Below are positions 59,212-64,000 of a stretch of 64,000 nt of DNA, one piece after another; position 1 is the stretch's first letter, and every line of letters begins with the position of its first letter. The stretch comes from Oscillospiraceae bacterium. Lineage in GTDB: Bacteria; Bacillota; Clostridia; Oscillospirales; Acutalibacteraceae. The stretch spans positions 186,001 to 250,000 of the forward strand of contig CACWPS010000001.1 of assembly GCA_902762875.1 (NCBI GenBank), given 5' to 3'. Made by a program: the position numbers and the translations under genes. The notes beneath the pieces were generated by a model. That model saw only the letters and a program-made list of their open reading frames with translations. It was not told the DNA's origin and did no database searches.

Positions 59212-60921
59212 TTATTTTTCAATCACGATGGCAGATTTACACTTTTTTTTCTTGCGGATAAAGAAATATACACCTACACCCACGGCGGTCAAAACGGCAA
59301 GAGACAACCCAACTATAAGCAAGATTATACCAAATGACAACCCTTGGGATGTAGTTTCTTTAATAAACCAGAGTGAGCAATGATTTGTAGAAAAAGTCAG
59401 TTTTCCGTCAGATGTAACCTTTCCGGTTCCCTCTAACACGGCCTCACCGTCATTATTTATCGAATAAATATCAACTTTTTTACCGGCAAAATTTTGGTCA
59501 ACATTGATGCAAATTTCTGCTTCACCCGGAAGTGCCCCGTGATGCTCGAAACTAAACGGAAAATAGTTTTCCCCTTGATTGATTTTTTCAAGGGTTGAAA
59601 TATCTTCATCAGAAACTTCATTTCCAAGGTGGATAGCTGTATTGAGAACTGCCGAAGCATCATATTCCGTAAGTTTATTTCCGTTAAAGCTCCAACTGTA
59701 TGACTCGCCCTGTAAAATCAGTGTTCCGCCGTTTTGTCCTATATTATCCAATATGTTAAGTGTAACATCAGCATTGTTGGTAATATCTACAATTTCAGCC
59801 GCCGGTTGCGAAACAGTATTCCCGTTCTCGGTCTGTGTATCGCCGGACTCGGTCTCGCCTGTTGTGACGGTATTTTGACTTACCTCTGCCTTGTTATAAC
59901 TTGATGTAGCAGGGGTTGTTTTGTCACCGTTTGTAGATGTAGCCGGCTTACTGGTGCCGGTAGATGTGGTTGGCTTGCTACTATTTGTAGATGAGGCAGG
60001 TTTGCTTGAAGGTGTTGTATTATCTCCTGCGTTGTCTGAAGATGTTGTTTGTCCGTATGATGTAGAAGAAAAATTGCAACCCTTATCTTTCTCTAATTGA
60101 GCAAAGACGTTTTCGCTTGAAGAGATATACCCTTGCAAACTATCCATACCCATTAACAAATATTTACTGTTCATATAACTTCCTTCGTCACCATAGGTGC
60201 AGTCAACACCGTACCATTTTCCGTCCAACTCTACCACATTCCAGGCATGGTTTACTCCGGTTGCAATATAACTCTTGTACCCTGCAAGTTCCATAAACCG
60301 CTGAAACAGAAAAGCGTATGAGGAACAGACAACATTAGTGAAATTTCCTGTCATCAAATCGTATACACCGTTTACAGTATCATAACCGCCGTCCGGCAGT
60401 TTCTTAAATCCGGCTTCAACATTTTTACAGATATACTCTGCAATGTATTTAATTTTGTCCGCTTTGGAATAGGAAGAAATCTTGGATAACTCAGCCTTGA
60501 CCATTTTATCCCCTTTGGCGAGTTCGTCCGCAGAATCCACATAGGAAATTTCAATATCTCCATATTCCCGACCATTTTCAGAATCACAATAATAGTCGGT
60601 CATACACACTGTGCTTATCGAATATTCGGCATAACTGTAATATATGCGTTCTTTAGAGTAATCAAAATTACTGACATTATTATACCAAAATTTATTAGAC
60701 TTATAATCCGGAAATTTTGCGTAATCAATACATGCAGAAACAGCGGTTAAACGATTTTCAATGCCGTAACGTGCCGCCTTAAAGTAGTCATCTTTACCGC
60801 TCAGGTTGTAATAAGTTTTCCCTTTGTACTGAATTGTTGGGATATCCAAATTTGTTGCCGCAGATATTCCCATAGGCAATAACATTAGCACCGCCACCAT
60901 TAGTGCGATTAGTCTTTTCAT
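59212..60921 (-). CDS. Secreted membrane-anchored transglutaminase-like protein
   Basis: A 569-residue surface protein. Signal peptide MKRLIALMVAVLMLLPMGIS; then a transglutaminase-like domain (about 130-265) with catalytic Cys in NFTNVVCSSYAFLFQRFMEL, His in YIATGVNHAWNVVELDG and Asp in GKWYGVDCTYGDEGSY. A Ser/Thr/Pro/Asn-rich linker (about 300-385, with repeated SKPATSTN-like units) leads to a beta-rich domain and a C-terminal membrane segment followed by FIRKKKKCKSA. It may cross-link or cut surface proteins or peptidoglycan. GAGGAG precedes the ATG. It lies between the T-box leader and asnS, an odd position. No sortase motif is seen. Confidence 0.85.
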   Translation of the reverse strand: MKRLIALMVAVLMLLPMGISAATNLDIPTIQYKGKTYYNLSGKDDYFKAARYGIENRLTAVSACIDYAKFPDYKSNKFWYNNVSNFDYSKERIYYSYAEYSISTVCMTDYYCDSENGREYGDIEISYVDSADELAKGDKMVKAELSKISSYSKADKIKYIAEYICKNVEAGFKKLPDGGYDTVNGVYDLMTGNFTNVVCSSYAFLFQRFMELAGYKSYIATGVNHAWNVVELDGKWYGVDCTYGDEGSYMNSKYLLMGMDSLQGYISSSENVFAQLEKDKGCNFSSTSYGQTTSSDNAGDNTTPSSKPASSTNSSKPTTSTGTSKPATSTNGDKTTPATSSYNKAEVSQNTVTTGETESGDTQTENGNTVSQPAAEIVDITNNADVTLNILDNIGQNGGTLILQGESYSWSFNGNKLTEYDASAVLNTAIHLGNEVSDEDISTLEKINQGENYFPFSFEHHGALPGEAEICINVDQNFAGKKVDIYSINNDGEAVLEGTGKVTSDGKLTFSTNHCSLWFIKETTSQGLSFGIILLIVGLSLAVLTAVGVGVYFFIRKKKKCKSAIVIEK

Positions 60922-60988
60922 TATAAGCCACTCCTCATTTTAAATATAATTTAAAGAATATTAAGGTTACTTTCAATTATTGTACGAA

Positions 60989-61014
60989 TTACACACTCCT
61001 AAAAAATATTAAAA
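60989..61014 (-). repeat. Direct repeat of asnS 5' leader, copy B
   Basis: Second copy of the 26-base repeat, directly after the T-box terminator hairpin and about 70 bases before the transglutaminase-like start. Contains the same AGGAGTGTGTAA, here with no start codon behind it. Confidence 0.85.
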
Positions 61015-61274
61015 GCGTCTATTCATCCTAAAACATTAGGACGAATAGACGCATATCCGCGGTGCCACCTAATTTACCAATAAAGGTCAGCTTCACCTTA
61101 AAAAGGCTTCGATTTAACGCATCGTTACGGCTCACCTACTAACCGAAAAACGGCGTTCAGCTTGCGGCTTACGAGTGTTATTCATATTACCGTGCAACCG
61201 ACTTACACCAACCGTCGGCTCTCTTAATGCCCCTAATAATACTACTTCTCTCGGTCATAGCCTTTATAATAATT
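61015..61274 (-). promoter_or_regulatory. T-box leader (tRNA-Asn responsive, predicted)
   Basis: The minus strand holds the T-box sequence TGGCACCGCGG at 61067-61057 and a terminator hairpin with 15-bp arms at 61015-61052 followed by TTTTAATATT. Upstream lie stem I elements including AGTAG/GNUG-like parts and a specifier region AATATGAATAACACTCG, in which AAC (61179-61177) is the likely Asn codon. Uncharged tRNA-Asn would favour antitermination and expression of the genes downstream (transglutaminase-like gene, asnS, asnA). Codon assignment is from position and the downstream genes. Confidence 0.88.
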
Positions 61275-61280
61275 GTTGTT

Positions 61281-61309
61281 ATTATACCACCAAAGCCTTA
61301 AATTGTCAA
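61281..61309 (-). promoter_or_regulatory. Consensus sigma-A promoter of the T-box operon
   Basis: TTGACA (61309-61304), 17-base spacer, TATAAT (61286-61281). Confidence 0.88.
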
Positions 61310-61332
61310 CAGTTCGCACATAGGCAAGGCGA

Positions 61333-62277
61333 TTATTTCAAAGTAATGGCTTTTTTAGCTTTCTCTGCTATATTTACAGCACGCAGACCGAACTCGTCAA
61401 GCAGCTTCGGAGCAGGTCCCGAATGGCCGAAGGTATCGTAAACCCCTAACTTTAAAACGGGTACGGGATATTCTTCGCTTAGAAGCTCGCTTACAGCGCC
61501 ACCTAAACCGCCTATAACCGAATGCTCCTCAGCAGTAACAATAGCGCCGGTTTCCTTAGCGGCTTTAATAACCGCCTCATTATCAAGGGGCTTTATGGTG
61601 TGCATATTGATAACCCTCGCATTTATGCCTTCCTTTTTAAGAAGCTCATATGCCTCAAGCGCCTCGGCAACCATAAGACCCGTTGCAATGATTGTAACAT
61701 CATTTCCCTCTTTAAGCTCTACCGATTTGCCCACCTCAAATTTATAATCTTCTCCGAATATAACGGGTACTGCAAGGCGGCCAAATCGCATATAAACAGG
61801 GCCGTCAAGCTCAAATGCCGCCTCAACCGCTTTTTTAGCCTCGGTTTCGTCCGCAGGATTGATTATAGTCATTCCCGGAATTGTGCGCATAAGCGCAATA
61901 TCCTCGCAGCATTGGTGGGTAGCGCCGTCCTCACCGACCGAAATGCCTGCGTGTGTAGCGCCAATAATAACATTAAGGTGGGGATAACCTACAGAGTTTC
62001 TTATCTGCTCAAAGGCACGGCCTGCCGCAAACATAGCAAAGGAGCTGCAAACAACCTTTTTACCCGTCGCCGCAATACCTGCCGCAATCCCTATCATATC
62101 CGCCTCTGCAATACCGCAGTCATAGAATCTATCGGGGAAGGCTTTTTTAAACATACCCGTTTGTGTGGCGGCGGCAAGATCAGCGTCAAGCACCACAAAA
62201 TCGTCCCTTTCAGCGCCTAATTTAACAAGAGCGTTACCGAATGCCGCTCTGGTAGCAACCTTTTTAATTTCTGACAT
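61333..62277 (-). CDS. Transketolase, C-terminal (Pyr plus C) subunit
   Basis: A 314-residue protein with the pyrimidine-binding domain of thiamine-diphosphate enzymes (VVLDADLAAATQTGMFKKAF, RFYDCGIAEADMIGIAAGIA with the key Glu, CSSFAMFAAGRAFEQIRNSV) and the C-terminal domain (ATGLMVAEALEAYELLKKEG). With the N-terminal subunit encoded just upstream (14-base gap) it forms a split transketolase common in Clostridia and archaea. It moves two-carbon units between sugar phosphates in the pentose phosphate pathway. Split genes of the DXS type are less likely because GHPGG and IEEGQ motifs fit transketolase. Confidence 0.93.
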   Translation of the reverse strand: MSEIKKVATRAAFGNALVKLGAERDDFVVLDADLAAATQTGMFKKAFPDRFYDCGIAEADMIGIAAGIAATGKKVVCSSFAMFAAGRAFEQIRNSVGYPHLNVIIGATHAGISVGEDGATHQCCEDIALMRTIPGMTIINPADETEAKKAVEAAFELDGPVYMRFGRLAVPVIFGEDYKFEVGKSVELKEGNDVTIIATGLMVAEALEAYELLKKEGINARVINMHTIKPLDNEAVIKAAKETGAIVTAEEHSVIGGLGGAVSELLSEEYPVPVLKLGVYDTFGHSGPAPKLLDEFGLRAVNIAEKAKKAITLK

Positions 62278-62291
62278 TGTTCTGCTCCTCC

Positions 62292-63128
62292 TTACTGTAA
62301 TGTCTCAAGCGTAGCCTTAAGCTCGGCCATTGCCTGTTCGTATTGCTCGTCATTAGGGGCAGAACCGTGCCAGCTAACCTGATTTTCCATAAAGGAGACG
62401 CCCTTACCCTTAACGGTTTTTGCGATAATCGCAACGGGCTTATCAAGGGTCTCCGCTTCAGTCAAAGCGGCTTCAATTTGGTCGAAATCGTGACCGTCAA
62501 TTACGATTGTATGCCAATTAAAGGCCTCAAACTTCTTATCAATCGGAGCGGCGGAATTAACCTCCTCAATAGTACCGTCAATCTGAAGATTATTGTAATC
62601 AACAAAGGCAGTAAGGTTGGAAAGTCCCTTATTTGCGGCAAACATAGCCGCCTCCCAAACCTGACCCTCCTCAATTTCACCGTCACCTAAAACGGTATAA
62701 ACCTTAAAGCCACCGCCAAAATGCTTTGCGGAAAGAGCCATTCCTACAGCGGCGGAAATTCCCTGACCTAAAGAGCCTGTGGACATATCAACACCGGGAA
62801 TATGCTTCATATCGGGATGTCCCTGCAAAATACTGCCAATCTTACGAAGCGATTTCAAAAGCTCGGTATCAAAGTATCCTCGGTTAGCAAGTACCGAATA
62901 AAGTGCGGGTGCCGCATGACCCTTTGAAAGCACAAAGCGGTCCCTGTTCTCCATTTTGGGATTTTTAGGGTCAATATTCATTTTAGCAAAATAAAGATAT
63001 GTCAAAATATCCGCACAGGAAAGCGAGCCGCCGGGATGACCTGATTTTGCGCTGTGTACCCCCTCAATAATTCCCATTCTAACCTTGCAGGCACTAAGCT
63101 CTAACTGTTTTTTAGCTGCCGCATCCAT
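62292..63128 (-). CDS. Transketolase, N-terminal (PP-binding) subunit
   Basis: A 278-residue protein carrying the thiamine diphosphate and metal site: GHPGGSLSCADILTYLYFAK, RFVLSKGHAAPALYSVLANR, GSLGQGISAAVGMALSAKHF and the GDG motif GDGEIEEGQVWEAAMFAANK, then AFVDYNNLQIDGTIEEVN. It pairs with the C-terminal subunit next door. ATG 63128 follows GGAAGGAA; the TTG before it is in frame but less well placed. It lies four bases from the HAD gene upstream. Confidence 0.93.
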   Translation of the reverse strand: MDAAAKKQLELSACKVRMGIIEGVHSAKSGHPGGSLSCADILTYLYFAKMNIDPKNPKMENRDRFVLSKGHAAPALYSVLANRGYFDTELLKSLRKIGSILQGHPDMKHIPGVDMSTGSLGQGISAAVGMALSAKHFGGGFKVYTVLGDGEIEEGQVWEAAMFAANKGLSNLTAFVDYNNLQIDGTIEEVNSAAPIDKKFEAFNWHTIVIDGHDFDQIEAALTEAETLDKPVAIIAKTVKGKGVSFMENQVSWHGSAPNDEQYEQAMAELKATLETLQ

Positions 63129-63132
63129 CAAA

Positions 63133-63966
63133 TCATTCCTTCCTAATTTTTGTTAAGTAATCTATAAAATCGGCTACTGCGCCGTCCTCACAACTGCAAG
63201 AGATAAAATCGGCATAAGCCTTTATATCCTCAGGTGTATCATAGGGAACTGCGCTTACATCCGCTTGTTTTATCATTTCAAGGTCGTTATAGTAATCGCC
63301 CATTGCGAAATAACAGCCCTTTTCTATTTTAAGGATTTTTTTAAGCTTGTCAAGCTCAGAGGCCTTTGAAACCCCTGCGGGAAACTGCTCGTAATATTTT
63401 CTTTTTCTTCCCGCTATCACCGCCGAGGTGTCCGAAAAGGAAGAAACAACCTTTTCTTTAGCTATCATATCCTTTACTAAGGCTAACTCCTTTTCATTAT
63501 CAAAAAGGTAAACCACCTTATTCCAAGGGTATTTTGATGCCTGCTCAAAGCTTACATTTTCACCGCTTAACCACTCATATTCCTGATGATCCCGTGTTTC
63601 CTGATTTTCGTGTATTGTAAGAATATTTTTACCGCTGTGCGCCTCAATCCCCACATTAAGCCCCATATCGAGCACCTTTTTGGCGATATAATACTCATTT
63701 TCGGGCAAAAACAGCTCGTCGAGGACTTCCTCTTTTTCATAATCGTATATCATACAGCCGTTGGCCACGACCGAGGGAGAAACCCGTTTAATTTTATCAA
63801 GCACGGGGCCTACCGCACCTACCGTTCTGCCTGTAGAGAGGGAAAAACACCCGCCCTCGCTCATAAAATATTCGATTTTTTCAATGTTTTTTGGATTGAT
63901 TTTGCCGCTTGACATAAGCGTTCCGTCAATATCACAGGCAAAAAGACAGCCCGAAAAAATACCCAT
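63133..63966 (-). CDS. Cof-type HAD-IIB family phosphatase
   Basis: A 277-residue haloacid dehalogenase superfamily enzyme. Motif I FACDIDGTLMSSGKINPKNI has the nucleophile and acid Asp; SLSTGRTVGAV is motif II; a cap of type IIB follows (VGIEAHSGKNILTIHENQET); motif III/IV is SKASELDKLKKILKIEKG and YFAMGDYYNDLEMIKQADVS. It probably hydrolyses sugar phosphates or similar small phosphoesters in the cytosol. It is four bases before the split transketolase genes, so it may act in the same sugar phosphate context. Confidence 0.9.
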   Translation of the reverse strand: MGIFSGCLFACDIDGTLMSSGKINPKNIEKIEYFMSEGGCFSLSTGRTVGAVGPVLDKIKRVSPSVVANGCMIYDYEKEEVLDELFLPENEYYIAKKVLDMGLNVGIEAHSGKNILTIHENQETRDHQEYEWLSGENVSFEQASKYPWNKVVYLFDNEKELALVKDMIAKEKVVSSFSDTSAVIAGRKRKYYEQFPAGVSKASELDKLKKILKIEKGCYFAMGDYYNDLEMIKQADVSAVPYDTPEDIKAYADFISCSCEDGAVADFIDYLTKIRKE

Positions 63967-64000
63967 TTTATCTTAACCTTTTCAAAAAATTTACAAAATA

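Noticed and set aside
61333..63128. Split 1-deoxyxylulose-5-phosphate synthase instead of transketolase
   Set aside because: The motif set (GHPGGSLSCAD, GDGEIEEGQ, subunit sizes of 278 and 314) is that of split transketolase.

Overview
The window looks like a low-to-medium-GC Gram-positive anaerobe of the class Clostridia, probably a gut member of the Oscillospirales. This is inferred from gene families (split transketolase, AsnA beside AsnS behind a T-box, YesM/YesN regulators, RNase J, and DUF6062, DUF6512 and TIGR04086 proteins), from AGGAGG ribosome sites with several TTG/GTG starts, and from sigma-A promoters. No rRNA or species-level marker is present. Almost all genes lie on the minus strand.

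Positions 1-5236 hold an operon-like run on the minus strand: a TetR regulator, a SipW-type signal peptidase, then four complete and one partial TasA/camelysin-like secreted precursors. A DUF3789 protein and another small membrane protein sit between the last two precursors. Upstream is a tyrosine recombinase (5606-6727) bracketed by copies of a 21-28 bp repeat, two in one orientation and one inverted. This suggests a DNA-rearrangement switch next to a fibre locus.

Positions 7000-12350 are a decayed mobile-element mosaic: a SLOG gene with an internal deletion, an XRE regulator and a signal peptidase fragment truncated against each other, a sigma-like factor, a zinc-ribbon protein behind a ribosomal-protection-type attenuator, a surface protein, an orphan C-terminal piece of a SpaA pilin, a DUF5348 protein, a sigma-region-4/alpha-CTD-like protein and a 26-codon ORF that starts like AbrB/SpoVT.

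Positions 12428-22963 are one cell-surface glycopolymer operon behind a strong promoter near 23050: initiating sugar transferase, glycosyltransferases, ligase/polymerase, CDP-glycerol-type transferase, flippase and a nucleotidyltransferase. A lone collagen-like phage-type protein and three tRNAs (Ser-GCU, Ser-UGA, Thr-GGU) follow.

Positions 25343-44867 hold metabolism and transport: a ZIP transporter, an aldo/keto reductase, a sugar-binding lipoprotein with YesM/YesN (a likely three-component sugar sensor), an mglBAC-type ABC importer, an AraC regulator divergent from a GH2 glycosidase, an OGG-type glycosylase, a TtcA-like enzyme, an NhaC antiporter and a PHP protein.

Positions 44892-63966 are mostly core genome: ftsH, hpt, tilS, dnaB, rplI, RNase J, yajC, tgt, putP, asnA, asnS, split transketolase and a HAD phosphatase. 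The most unusual point here is a 1.7-kb transglutaminase-like surface gene lying between an Asn-type T-box leader and asnS, flanked by a 26-bp direct repeat that looks like a duplicated asnS 5' leader.
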